Positions 34,436 through 42,091 of a DNA stretch of 64,000 nucleotides are shown here, in pieces. The notes under the pieces were generated by a model that was not told the origin of the DNA, did no database searches, and saw nothing but the letters and a program-made list of their open reading frames with translations. Source of the DNA: JAAEUB01 sp964550345. Lineage in GTDB: Bacteria > Pseudomonadota > Alphaproteobacteria > Rhodobacterales > Rhodobacteraceae. The position numbers and the translations under genes were made by a program. The first letter of the stretch is position 1; each line of letters opens with the position of its first letter. Location of the stretch: assembly GCA_964550345.1 (NCBI GenBank), contig CAZJYZ010000007.1, positions 1-64,000 of the forward strand, written 5' to 3'.

Positions 34436-35091
34436 ATTGGACGGGCGAAGACACTGGCCTGTCCAAGTTGGACACGCATGCACAGGCGCAATTAAATGCT
34501 CTCGCGCCGCAGATCGTGCCCGCAGGCGCCGTGTTATTTTCTCCCGGCGATGCGGTCAAAGGCTACGTCATCGTGCTTTCGGGCCGTGTCGATGTTCATC
34601 TGCTTGGACCGACAGGGCGCGATATTTTACTCTATGCGGTGGTGCCGGGCCAATCCTGCATCCAGTCAACGCTGGGCCTGTTGGGCGGTGATGCTTATAC
34701 GGGCGAAGCTGTTGCCTCTGCCCCAACTAGGTTTGTCCTACTGCCACGTACCCTTTTTCTGGAACTGCTGGACGAGAGTCACAGGTTTCGCCTGTTGGTT
34801 TTTGAGACCTTCGCGGCCCGCATGCAGTCAATGATGCAACTTGTTGAAAATGTTAGCTTTGTACGGGTTGAATCGCGCCTTGTTTCGCTCTTGCTGGAAC
34901 GGGCTGACGCAAATGGCCGGCTGGAAATGACCCAGGCAGACATGGCGCGGGCGATCGGATCGGCGCGCGAGGTTGTCTCGCGCAGGTTGGATAAACTGGC
35001 GCGCGAAGGACTATTGGAGCATGAGCGCGGTGTATTGCATCTCATCGACCGCGCGGGTCTTGCCAAAATCGTTGAAGGCCCGGCGCTTTAG
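34432..35091 (+). CDS. Crp/Fnr-family transcriptional regulator coupled to mmsB
   Basis: The 219-residue protein has a cyclic-nucleotide-type beta-barrel domain (about 20-130, PGDAVKGYVIVLSGRVDVHL) and a C-terminal helix-turn-helix (about 165-200, MTQADMARAIGSAREVVSRRLDKLAREGLL). It lacks the N-terminal cysteine cluster of Fnr, so it is probably not an iron-sulfur oxygen sensor. The start overlaps the mmsB stop by four bases, so it is made with the valine enzymes. A CRP-like palindrome lies 33 bases downstream of its stop. Confidence 0.9.
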   Translation: MNWTGEDTGLSKLDTHAQAQLNALAPQIVPAGAVLFSPGDAVKGYVIVLSGRVDVHLLGPTGRDILLYAVVPGQSCIQSTLGLLGGDAYTGEAVASAPTRFVLLPRTLFLELLDESHRFRLLVFETFAARMQSMMQLVENVSFVRVESRLVSLLLERADANGRLEMTQADMARAIGSAREVVSRRLDKLAREGLLEHERGVLHLIDRAGLAKIVEGPAL

Positions 35092-35123
35092 TTTGACCCG
35101 AAAACTAACCTGCCGCGGCCCTG

Positions 35124-35138
35124 TGTGACCAGATCACA
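35124..35138. promoter_or_regulatory. CRP/FNR-like palindrome
   Basis: TGTGA-CCAGA-TCACA has perfect arms with a 5-base centre; the textbook CRP spacing is 6. It lies about 55 bases ahead of the next gene's start and just behind a Crp/Fnr-type regulator gene. Confidence 0.4.
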
Positions 35139-35193
35139 TGCTTTATTGCCCTTTTGTGTTAAAATAGGCGCGTAAAGACAGAAGGAGTTTGTC

Positions 35194-35403
35194 ATGTTCA
35201 AGAAAAATGAAGGAAATATAGACCGCATCCTGCGTGTCGTCGTAGGCCTTGTACTGGTCATCGCCTTTTTCATGCTGCCCGAGGCAAGCTATCGCCTATG
35301 GCTGCTGGTTGGCATCATTCCATTGGTCACAGGGCTGATGGGTTCCTGCCCGCTTTATTCCATCCTCGGCGTGTCCACCTGCCCGATGAAGGACAGCGAA
35401 TAA
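35194..35403 (+). CDS. DUF2892 (YgaP-like) small membrane protein
   Basis: The 69-residue protein begins FKKNEGNIDRILRVVVGLVL, the DUF2892 opening. It has two membrane segments (about 15-27 and 34-50) and ends with SCPLYSILGVSTCP, the conserved cysteine-containing tail. Similar domains are fused to rhodanese in YgaP. An AGAAGGAG site precedes the start. A CRP/FNR-like palindrome upstream suggests control by the adjacent regulator or another of that family. Confidence 0.88.
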   Translation: MFKKNEGNIDRILRVVVGLVLVIAFFMLPEASYRLWLLVGIIPLVTGLMGSCPLYSILGVSTCPMKDSE

Positions 35404-35481
35404 CCTCAATGGCCGCCGGGCCAAGGGGTTTGGCGGCCGAATTCAACTTGCATTCAGTATCCACCCGCGCAAACCTGCGCC

Positions 35482-36657
35482 ATGAAAACGCTTACCCAAT
35501 CCCCCACCGATCCTGAATTTGTCCAGAACCCATATGGGTTTTATGCGCGCGCACGCGCCGCCGGTGATCTGGTCTGGTGGGAAGACTACAAAATGCCGAT
35601 GGCGACCTCGCACAAGGCCGTACATGCCTTGCTGCGCGACCGGCGTTTTGGCCGCGAGCCGGTGACGCCACGCAAAATCCCGCCCCATCTGGCGCCCTTC
35701 TACGCGGTCGAAGCGCATTCCATGCTGGAGCTGGAGGCCCCGCGCCATACGCGCCTGCGCGGACTGGTCCTGCGCGCCTTCACCAAACGCCGGATTGCCG
35801 GGCTTGAGCCTGAAATATCCACCCTCGCCCATGACCTGATCGAAGCTTTTCCTGACGGGGATTTCGACCTGTTGCCCGCCTTCGCCACCCGAATTCCGGT
35901 GATTATCATCTGCCGGTTGCTTGGCGTGCCCGAAGACATGGCCGACCAGCTGCTGAACTGGTCAAACGACATGGTGTCGATGTATCAAGCGCGCCGCGAC
36001 CGGGCGGTTGAAGACCGTGCAGTTGCATCCACCGAGGCCTTTGTTGCCTTCATGCGTGCATATATCGACCAGCGCCGTTCGACCCCGCGTGACGACCTCA
36101 TTTCGCATCTGATTACAGCCGAGGAAGAGGGTGAAAAACTATCGACGGACGAACTCATTACCACCTGTATCCTGCTGTTGAACGCGGGCCACGAAGCCAC
36201 AGTGCATTCCTTGGCCAACGCAGTCAAAGTCCTATTGGAAACCGGCAAACAGGCCGCACTGCTGAATTCAGACACCCTTGAAACCACCATTGAGGAAGCC
36301 CTGCGCCTTGACCCACCCCTGCATCTATTCACGCGGTACGCCTATGAAAAAGTTGAATTATTCGGGCACATATTTGAACGGGGCGACGAGGTAGGGCTGC
36401 TGCTCGCCGCCGCTAACCGCGACGCAAATATCTGGCAGGACCCCGACAGCTTCAATCCCGCACGCCCCATCCAAACCAATGCCAGTTTTGGCGCCGGGGT
36501 GCATTTTTGCATCGGCGCGCCCCTTGCAAGGCTTGAGCTGACCACCGCCCTTGAAATCCTGTTTCGCCGTTGCCCCGATCTCGCCCTCAGCGGCAGGCCG
36601 GAATACGCCAACCTCTACCATTTTCACGGACTTACCCGACTGATGGTGCGAAGGTAG
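35482..36657 (+). CDS. Cytochrome P450
   Basis: The 391-residue soluble haem-thiolate monooxygenase has the I-helix oxygen-binding NAGHEATVH near 235-243, the ExxR in IEEALRLDPPL and the haem-ligand Cys C343 in FGAGVHFCIGAPLAR. A ferredoxin-NADP reductase gene lies about 700 bases downstream, which could supply electrons, although it is separated by a minus-strand Lrp gene. The substrate is not readable. A small hairpin, GTGCC-GCA-GGCAC (36699-36711), follows the gene. Confidence 0.94.
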   Translation: MKTLTQSPTDPEFVQNPYGFYARARAAGDLVWWEDYKMPMATSHKAVHALLRDRRFGREPVTPRKIPPHLAPFYAVEAHSMLELEAPRHTRLRGLVLRAFTKRRIAGLEPEISTLAHDLIEAFPDGDFDLLPAFATRIPVIIICRLLGVPEDMADQLLNWSNDMVSMYQARRDRAVEDRAVASTEAFVAFMRAYIDQRRSTPRDDLISHLITAEEEGEKLSTDELITTCILLLNAGHEATVHSLANAVKVLLETGKQAALLNSDTLETTIEEALRLDPPLHLFTRYAYEKVELFGHIFERGDEVGLLLAAANRDANIWQDPDSFNPARPIQTNASFGAGVHFCIGAPLARLELTTALEILFRRCPDLALSGRPEYANLYHFHGLTRLMVRR

Positions 36658-36731
36658 GCTGTGATGCGGCGCGCCTGAAACTAATTTGTAAAAGCTGCGT
36701 GCCGCAGGCACACATTATAACTGCACCACCT

Positions 36732-37193
36732 TTAAAGCGGCAATTCGGTGGTGAACTTGATTTCTTCCATCGACAACAGCGCCGTGACGTTAAAGATCTT
36801 CACCTGTGAAATAAGTGCCTGATAAAAAACATCATAGGCACGCGCATTCGCCACCCGTACCTTGAGAATATAGTCTATTTCCCCCGCCAGCCGGTGCGCC
36901 TCCAGCACCTCGGGCCGCTCCTGCAGCACCCGCAGGAAATTGTCCTGCCAGCCCGCTTCATGCTCTGACGTACGCACGAGCACAAAAAAGCAGGCCTCAA
37001 AGCCCAGCGCCTCGGGGTCCACATGCACTGTTGCCGGACCAATCACTCCGGCCTCGCGCATCTTTTTAATCCGGTTCCAGACAGGGGTTTTTGAAGACCC
37101 GACCTTCTCCGCAATCACATCCAGCGATTGCCCGGCATCACGCTGCATTTCCGCCAGGATTCTGCGATCAAGCGCATCAGGACTGTCTTTCAT
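36732..37193 (-). CDS. Lrp/AsnC-family transcriptional regulator
   Basis: The 153-residue protein has an N-terminal helix-turn-helix (LDVIAEKVGSSKTPVWNRIKKM) and a C-terminal RAM ligand-binding domain with the RLAGEIDYILKVRV block. The ATG at 37193 was preferred over one two codons earlier because GGGGTG is then about nine bases away. It is divergent from fpr, with about 190 bases shared. Targets unknown. Confidence 0.9.
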   Translation of the reverse strand: MKDSPDALDRRILAEMQRDAGQSLDVIAEKVGSSKTPVWNRIKKMREAGVIGPATVHVDPEALGFEACFFVLVRTSEHEAGWQDNFLRVLQERPEVLEAHRLAGEIDYILKVRVANARAYDVFYQALISQVKIFNVTALLSMEEIKFTTELPL

Positions 37194-37389
37194 TACCATT
37201 CACCCCGTTTCAGAACAAATGTTCTGTTTTGCATCACTTTCTTCGGAATTACCGGGAATCTTTCCCAATTGGAAGCCTAATCCGGGTGATAGAGATGGAT
37301 TATTCCAAGACATTCCGCCGCGCTTGCCGGTCTGGACCACGGGGGGACAAATGCGTATACGAACCGGAATTGTTATTTGATAAACGGAT

Positions 37390-38208
37390 GTGATCGTGAA
37401 CGACGCCAGCTCCACCCCTGCCAGCCGGGCCAAACCCAAACTACCCGACGCCCAGAATGTCACCAAAGTCACCCACTGGACCGACCGGCTGTTTTCCTTT
37501 CGCGTCACCCGTCCGCAGAGCTTGCGCTTTCGCTCGGGCGAGTTTGTGATGATCGGTCTGATGGGGGACAACGGCAAACCACTTTTGCGCGCCTATTCCA
37601 TTGCCAGCCCCTCCTGGGATGAAGAGCTTGAGTTTTATTCGATTAAAGTGCCGGACGGTCCTCTGACCTCGCGCCTGCAACATATCAAACCGGGGGACGA
37701 GATTATCCTGCGTCCAAAGCCCGTTGGCACGCTGGTGATCGACGCGCTTTTACCCGGCAAACGTCTGTGGTTTTTCGCCACCGGCACCGGCATTGCCCCC
37801 TTTGCCAGCCTGATGCGCGACCCGGAAGTTTATGAGAAGTTTGAGCAGGTCATCATGATGCATACCTGCCGTCATGTGGAAGACCTGGAGTATGGCCGCC
37901 AGTTGGTGGATAACCTGATCCACGACCCATTGATCGGCGAAATGGTCGAAGGCAAGCTGACCTATTATCCGACCACGACACAGGAAGAGAGCCCGAAAAT
38001 GGGCCGCATCACAGACAACCTGACCTCGGGCAAAGTGTTTGAAGATCTGGGAATTGACGCCATCGACCCGGCAAATGACCGCGGCATGGTCTGCGGCTCT
38101 CTGGCCTTCAACAAGGATATGATGGCGGTGCTGGACGGGTTCGGCCTGAACGAAGGCGCCAATTCAGACCCCGCCGAATATGTGGTCGAAAAAGCCTTTG
38201 TAGACTAA
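37390..38208 (+). CDS. fpr: Ferredoxin-NADP reductase
   Basis: This flavoprotein moves electrons between NADPH and ferredoxin or flavodoxin. The 272-residue protein has the FAD block RAYSIASPSWDEELEFYSIKV near 68-88 and the NADP block FFATGTGIAPFASL near 125-138. It ends VVEKAFVD, the characteristic C-terminus of subclass I bacterial FPR-type enzymes. Translation begins at a GTG (37390, or the GTG two codons later); no strong ribosome site distinguishes them. A strong hairpin terminator follows. Confidence 0.93.
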   Translation: MIVNDASSTPASRAKPKLPDAQNVTKVTHWTDRLFSFRVTRPQSLRFRSGEFVMIGLMGDNGKPLLRAYSIASPSWDEELEFYSIKVPDGPLTSRLQHIKPGDEIILRPKPVGTLVIDALLPGKRLWFFATGTGIAPFASLMRDPEVYEKFEQVIMMHTCRHVEDLEYGRQLVDNLIHDPLIGEMVEGKLTYYPTTTQEESPKMGRITDNLTSGKVFEDLGIDAIDPANDRGMVCGSLAFNKDMMAVLDGFGLNEGANSDPAEYVVEKAFVD

Positions 38209-38226
38209 CACCTGCCCAAAATAGAA

Positions 38227-38258
38227 ACGCCGCGCGAGAGGCCCCGCGCGGCGTTTTT
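38227..38258 (+). terminator. Rho-independent terminator behind fpr
   Basis: ACGCCGCGCG (38227-38236) pairs with CGCGCGGCGT (38245-38254), followed by a T-run. Confidence 0.85.
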
Positions 38259-38276
38259 GTTTGGTCTCTCTTACCC

Positions 38277-38864
38277 TTACAGACCGAAAGCACCCTTGAT
38301 CAGGTCAATCGCGGCCTGAACCATTTCAGGGTTCTCAGCAGCTTTGGTAATAGCTGCTTGCAGGGCCGTCTTTTTCAGCGGGTCAAGGTCGCTGTCTGCA
38401 ACCATTTCACCTAGTTTTTCCGCATCAAAAGTCTCGGCAGTCAGCAGATCGGCAATTGAACCGGTCTCTTCTGCAGCAGCCTCCTCAGCGGCAGCGGCGG
38501 CAGCCGCTTCTTCCTCGGCAATACGTGCAGCTTCAGCGGCAGCAGCTTCTTCCTCGGCAATACGCGCGGCCTCAGCGGCAGCAGCCTCTTCCGCAGCAAT
38601 ACGCGCAGCTTCAGCGGCGGCGGCTTCTTCCTCGGCAATGCGTGCAGCTTCAGCGGCAGCAGCCTCTTCCGCAGCAATACGCGCAGCTTCAGCGGCAGCA
38701 GCCTCTTCCGCAGCAATACGCGCAGCTTCAGCGGCGGCGGCTTCTTCTGCTGCCTGCACTGCTGCAGCTTCTTCCGCTTTGCGTGTCTGTTCCCCTGAAT
38801 ACCACATATATCCGCCGGCACCCGCTGCAACGATGATGATCGCAGCAATCAAACCTTTGTTCAT
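38277..38864 (-). CDS. Membrane-anchored Ala/Glu-rich repeat protein
   Basis: The 195-residue protein has one N-terminal membrane segment (about 4-22, LIAAIIIVAAGAGGYMWYSG). A long charged alanine-rich helix at about 28-130 follows, made of six near-perfect 13-residue repeats of the EAARIAAEEAAAA type. A globular tail of about 60 residues (TAETFDAEKLGEMVADSDLDPLKKTALQAA...) ends the protein. The layout recalls TolA, with an anchor, an Ala-rich stalk and a small end domain, but the tail is not TolA domain III as far as I can tell. The start at 38864 was chosen because the reading frame stays open antisense to infC and only this ATG begins with a membrane helix. Function unknown. Confidence 0.75.
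   Translation of the reverse strand: MNKGLIAAIIIVAAGAGGYMWYSGEQTRKAEEAAAVQAAEEAAAAEAARIAAEEAAAAEAARIAAEEAAAAEAARIAEEEAAAAEAARIAAEEAAAAEAARIAEEEAAAAEAARIAEEEAAAAAAAEEAAAEETGSIADLLTAETFDAEKLGEMVADSDLDPLKKTALQAAITKAAENPEMVQAAIDLIKGAFGL
38500..38745 (-). repeat. Six 39-bp coding tandem repeats
   Basis: The Arg-Ile codon pair recurs at exactly 39-base steps (plus-strand anchors at 38521, 38560, 38599, 38638, 38677 and 38716). Each unit encodes 13 residues. Copies differ mostly at silent positions or alternate Ala/Glu in one place. Confidence 0.9.
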
Positions 38865-39056
38865 GATGTAACCCCATTTTTTGTTTTTCACAGGTTTCCC
38901 CGTCTCGACACTGCATGCCATGATCCCGAAACGCGAAATTTGCAAGGGAACTTTCGCCACACTTGCCGCATTTTGCCAAACTATCGGCTTGAAAGCATAT
39001 AAACCTGCCATTACCCTGCGCGCCAAGGTGCATGAAACTGAATAAGGAACTTTGTT

Positions 39057-39602
39057 ATAGCCCGCAGACCACACAACGCCCCGCCGGTGCGTGAAACAGG
39101 CCCCCGCGTTAATGAACGCATCACGGCCCCCGAAATCCGGCTTATTGGAGCAGATGGTGAAAATGTTGGCGTGGTTACCCCCGCGCGTGGCATGGATCTG
39201 GCAGAAGAGGCCGGACTGGATATGGTCGAAATCTCGCCCAATGCCAAACCTCCTGTTTGCAAAATCATGGATTTCGGTAAATTCAAATACGAACAGCAAA
39301 AACGCGAAAGCGAAGCCCGTAAGAAGCAAAAGATCATTGAGGTGAAAGAGGTCAAATTTCGACCCAATACCGATGTGCATGACTACGATGTGAAAATGCG
39401 CAATGTGGTCAAGTTCCTGGGCAATGGCGACAAGGTCAAGGTAACTTTGCGTTTTCGTGGCCGGGAAATGGCACACCAGAATCTGGGGCGCGAGCTGCTT
39501 GAACGCGTTGCCGAAGACACAAAAGATATTGGTAAGGTCGAAAGCATGCCCAAGATGGAAGGCCGCCAGATGATCATGATGATCGGACCGCTGCCAAAAT
39601 AG
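39057..39602 (+). CDS. infC: Translation initiation factor IF-3, rare ATA start
   Basis: IF-3 binds the 30S subunit and checks start codons. From GTG at 39087 the protein would begin RETGPRVNERI, but homologs as I recall them carry an additional N-terminus IARRPHNAPP. Exactly this is encoded in frame from 39057, where the codon is ATA, preceded by AAGGAAC at suitable spacing. There is no ATG, GTG or TTG in that position. A rare start codon fits IF-3's known autoregulation, since it rejects such codons when abundant. The 181-residue product has VNERITAPEIRLI, NAKPPVCKIMDFGKFKYE and a C-terminal domain ending MIGPLPK. Confidence 0.93.
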   Translation: MARRPHNAPPVRETGPRVNERITAPEIRLIGADGENVGVVTPARGMDLAEEAGLDMVEISPNAKPPVCKIMDFGKFKYEQQKRESEARKKQKIIEVKEVKFRPNTDVHDYDVKMRNVVKFLGNGDKVKVTLRFRGREMAHQNLGRELLERVAEDTKDIGKVESMPKMEGRQMIMMIGPLPK

Positions 39603-39634
39603 GTTTTTCGAAAGCCCGCCAGACATAAGAATTC

Positions 39635-39660
39635 AGCCCCGCCTCCTGCGGGGCTTTTTC
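39635..39660 (+). terminator. Rho-independent terminator behind infC
   Basis: AGCCCCGC (39635-39642) pairs with GCGGGGCT (39648-39655), followed by TTTT. Confidence 0.85.
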
Positions 39661-39662
39661 GT

Positions 39663-40055
39663 TCAGGCCACTTTGCGATCACCCCTTAGCCATTTGATTG
39701 TATCCGGGACATCAAACGCCAGTGAAATCACATCTGCGACCAACAGCACCCACAGATAGGTACGGTATCCCGCAGGCCCTTCCTGCCCATTTGTTATCAA
39801 CCAGATAAGCAACAGGACCAGAATTGGCCACAACACCAGATGCGGAATGGCCATACGTTTGGAAAGCCCCCTCTCGGCCGCCATGATCGCTGCATTTGGA
39901 ATTAACGCCCCGATCGACAAAACCGCAATCCATGGCCCGAATGGTGCATTCCAAAACCACAGCGAGGCCATGTTGACCGGGGCAAGGAATAAACCCACCC
40001 AGATCTGCACCCACACTGGCAAGCGGCGAAAACTTTTCCAGATATCAATGACCAT
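39663..40055 (-). CDS. Four-span membrane protein of unknown function
   Basis: The 130-residue protein has hydrophobic segments at about 14-32, 39-54, 72-88 and 99-115, with basic ends. The start at 40055 is preceded by GGGAGTGACG; a GTG three codons earlier is the alternative. I do not recognise the family. Confidence 0.65.
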   Translation of the reverse strand: MVIDIWKSFRRLPVWVQIWVGLFLAPVNMASLWFWNAPFGPWIAVLSIGALIPNAAIMAAERGLSKRMAIPHLVLWPILVLLLIWLITNGQEGPAGYRTYLWVLLVADVISLAFDVPDTIKWLRGDRKVA

Positions 40056-40089
40056 CAGCGTCACTCCCTATGCCTGACCATTGAAACGC

Positions 40090-40122
40090 AAAAGCCACCC
40101 CGGCAACATTCCGGGGTGGCAC
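40090..40122 (-). terminator. Rho-independent terminator for the 40208-40645 gene
   Basis: GCCACCCCGG (40094-40103) pairs with CCGGGGTGGC (40111-40120). Read on the minus strand it is followed by TTTTGCGTTT. Confidence 0.75.
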
Positions 40123-40207
40123 AATTTTGTTCACGACTATGTCAGGCGACGCTTGGGGGTCGCCCTTTCGGTGACATGCCATCAGGGCGTTTCAGGCGCC
40201 CTTTTGC

Positions 40208-40645
40208 CTATCTGTTCCAGTAAATCTCAATCTGATCGGCGGTGAAAATGCGTTCATCCTCAGTGGTTTCCCCATGCACGACCAGCGAGGCCGAGGTGCC
40301 GCTGTCTCCATCGCACAGGATTACGGCATCCTGATCTCCGGGTGTCAGGTCATAACCGTAAACGGTCCAGCTTGCCGCTGCCGTATGCCCTCCGCCATAA
40401 TTGAAGATATACGAGCTTATGGCCGTTTTGGCCCGCGACAGGCATTCTTTCTTCGTGTTTGTGCCACCAAGATCATAGACAGACCAGCCTTCCGCCATGA
40501 CAGGTGCGGCAAATATTGTTACGGCAAGCGCGCCTAAAAATCCACAGCCAACGCTTTTTCTGACCCGGCGCGGAAGCCCAGTTAGTTGGCCCAAACTATC
40601 ACGACGTTTTTTCCCAATTTTCATAGCTTTCTCGATCTGTGCCAT
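40208..40645 (-). CDS. Exported small protein of unknown function
   Basis: The 145-residue protein has an extended charged N-terminus (about 30 residues, KKRRDSLGQL...) before a hydrophobic signal segment near 33-49 ending in APVMAEG. The mature part of about 95 residues is moderately acidic, with Cys in KECLSRA and LCDGDSG. A strong GGAGGGG site precedes the ATG. The long n-region is unusual for a Sec signal and a later start is possible. The family is not recognised. Confidence 0.65.
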   Translation of the reverse strand: MAQIEKAMKIGKKRRDSLGQLTGLPRRVRKSVGCGFLGALAVTIFAAPVMAEGWSVYDLGGTNTKKECLSRAKTAISSYIFNYGGGHTAAASWTVYGYDLTPGDQDAVILCDGDSGTSASLVVHGETTEDERIFTADQIEIYWNR

Positions 40646-40797
40646 TTTCCCCTCCCATATGTCTCAGTTAATATTCTGACTAAAACACAGCTCCCGGTTT
40701 TTGAGAATAGGGAACTTCACATTCGCGGCCCGCCAGAACCGGACGCAGTTACGCGCTCCAGTAGTTTGACTAACGCCCGGGTACGGCTATCCCGGCA

Positions 40798-41766
40798 TCA
40801 GCCGCGCCGTAATCTTTCGGTCATTTCTGCCAGCACCGACAAAGCAATCTCTGCCGGGCCGCGTGACCCAATATCCAGACCCACCGGCGCATGTATACGG
40901 GAAATATCCTCTGGCGTGAACGCGGCCGCCTCCAGCCGCGCCACCCTTTTGGCATGGGTGCGTTTTGAGCCAAGGCAACCGAGATAAAACACCTTGCTGC
41001 ACAAGGCAGTGGCAATGGCCGGATCGTCAATCTTGGGGTCATGGCTGAGGGTTACAACGGCGCTGCGCGCATCCAGCCCAAAGCTTCTGAGCACCTCGTC
41101 CGGGTAATCTTCATATATCTGGATATTGCCAAAGCGTTCGGCGGTGGCAAAAGTGCCGCGTGGGTCAATCAGGGTGACGTCATAGCCTAAAAGCTGCGCC
41201 ATCGGGATCAAAGCCTGCGCAATATGAACCGCCCCGACGACTATCAGCCGCAAGGGTGGGTTGTGGATGGCGACGAATGTGACATCATCTTCTGCAAAGC
41301 CCGACCGGTCCGCACGGAACATCTCGGGAAATCCATCAGCACCCTGCAATCGGCGCGCCCAGGTTTCTGTATCGACCACATAGGCCAGCGGCACCCGCAT
41401 GGCACGCGCCTTGACCAGACCTGTCAGCATATCTTCGGGGAAAGCAGCGCCCACTGGCTCAACCAATATCCGTATAACCCCACCGCATGCCAGCCCGACG
41501 GCAAAGGCTTCGTCGTCAGAAACCCCGTATTTTAACAGCCGGGGGTGCCCATCCTCCAGCGCCTCCTGCGCCTCGGTGATCACCGCGCCCTCAACGCAGC
41601 CACCGGATACTGACCCGGCAATTTCACCCTTGGCGCTGATCACCAACTGGCTGCCCACCGGACGTGGTGCCGAGCCCCAGGTCTGCACCACTGTCGCCAA
41701 AACCGCCCCGCGCCCAGCCTTGTGCCAGGCAAGGGCGGTTTCGGGAATGTTTTCAATACTATTCAT
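40798..41766 (-). CDS. XdhC/CoxF-family protein
   Basis: The 322-residue protein resembles XdhC/CoxI-type factors that load or protect molybdenum cofactor for xanthine dehydrogenase and CO dehydrogenase relatives. The XdhC N-domain block ALAWHKAGRGAVLATVVQTWGSAPRPVGSQ and SGGCVEGAVI are seen, then a Rossmann-like C-terminal domain (LIVVGAVHIAQALIPMAQ, VVTLSHDPKIDDPAI). The ATG at 41766 is preferred over a GTG seven codons upstream. No molybdoenzyme genes are adjacent in this window, so its client is unknown. Confidence 0.87.
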   Translation of the reverse strand: MNSIENIPETALAWHKAGRGAVLATVVQTWGSAPRPVGSQLVISAKGEIAGSVSGGCVEGAVITEAQEALEDGHPRLLKYGVSDDEAFAVGLACGGVIRILVEPVGAAFPEDMLTGLVKARAMRVPLAYVVDTETWARRLQGADGFPEMFRADRSGFAEDDVTFVAIHNPPLRLIVVGAVHIAQALIPMAQLLGYDVTLIDPRGTFATAERFGNIQIYEDYPDEVLRSFGLDARSAVVTLSHDPKIDDPAIATALCSKVFYLGCLGSKRTHAKRVARLEAAAFTPEDISRIHAPVGLDIGSRGPAEIALSVLAEMTERLRRG

Positions 41767-42091
41767 GTCCGCAAACTGGCGCAGCACGCCACTGGTTGCA
41801 AGGGAGCATTAAATATCCGCCCCCAACCCGGACCTTTAAGAAATTTGAATTATTTCGTAGCGTCATTCAATAAAAATATATGTTTCGTCAGGACAATCTT
41901 TACCGCCAGGCCGCCAGGATCACGATACAGACCTATCAGCAACAATTGATTGTCTCGACTTAGGCAATTGTTGACCTAAATGACACAAACTGGCACATAT
42001 ATCGGTAACAATCACGCGGTAGCTCGGGCAAACCGGCACCAAATACAGGCGGTACAATGGTAGCAAACGATATCAGATCGGGGGCGGTGTA
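41767..42091. other. Intergenic region ahead of the glycosyltransferase cluster
   Basis: About 325 bases between divergent genes. It is AT-rich around 41840-41890 and 41960-42000, so promoters for both sides are likely. GGGGGCGG ends eight bases before the first cluster gene. No RNA family recognised. Confidence 0.4.

Noticed and set aside
38865..39626. Long minus-strand open frame joined to the Ala/Glu-repeat gene
   Set aside because: It runs antisense across infC and has no family features; only the part from 38864 down begins with a membrane helix and fits a real protein.
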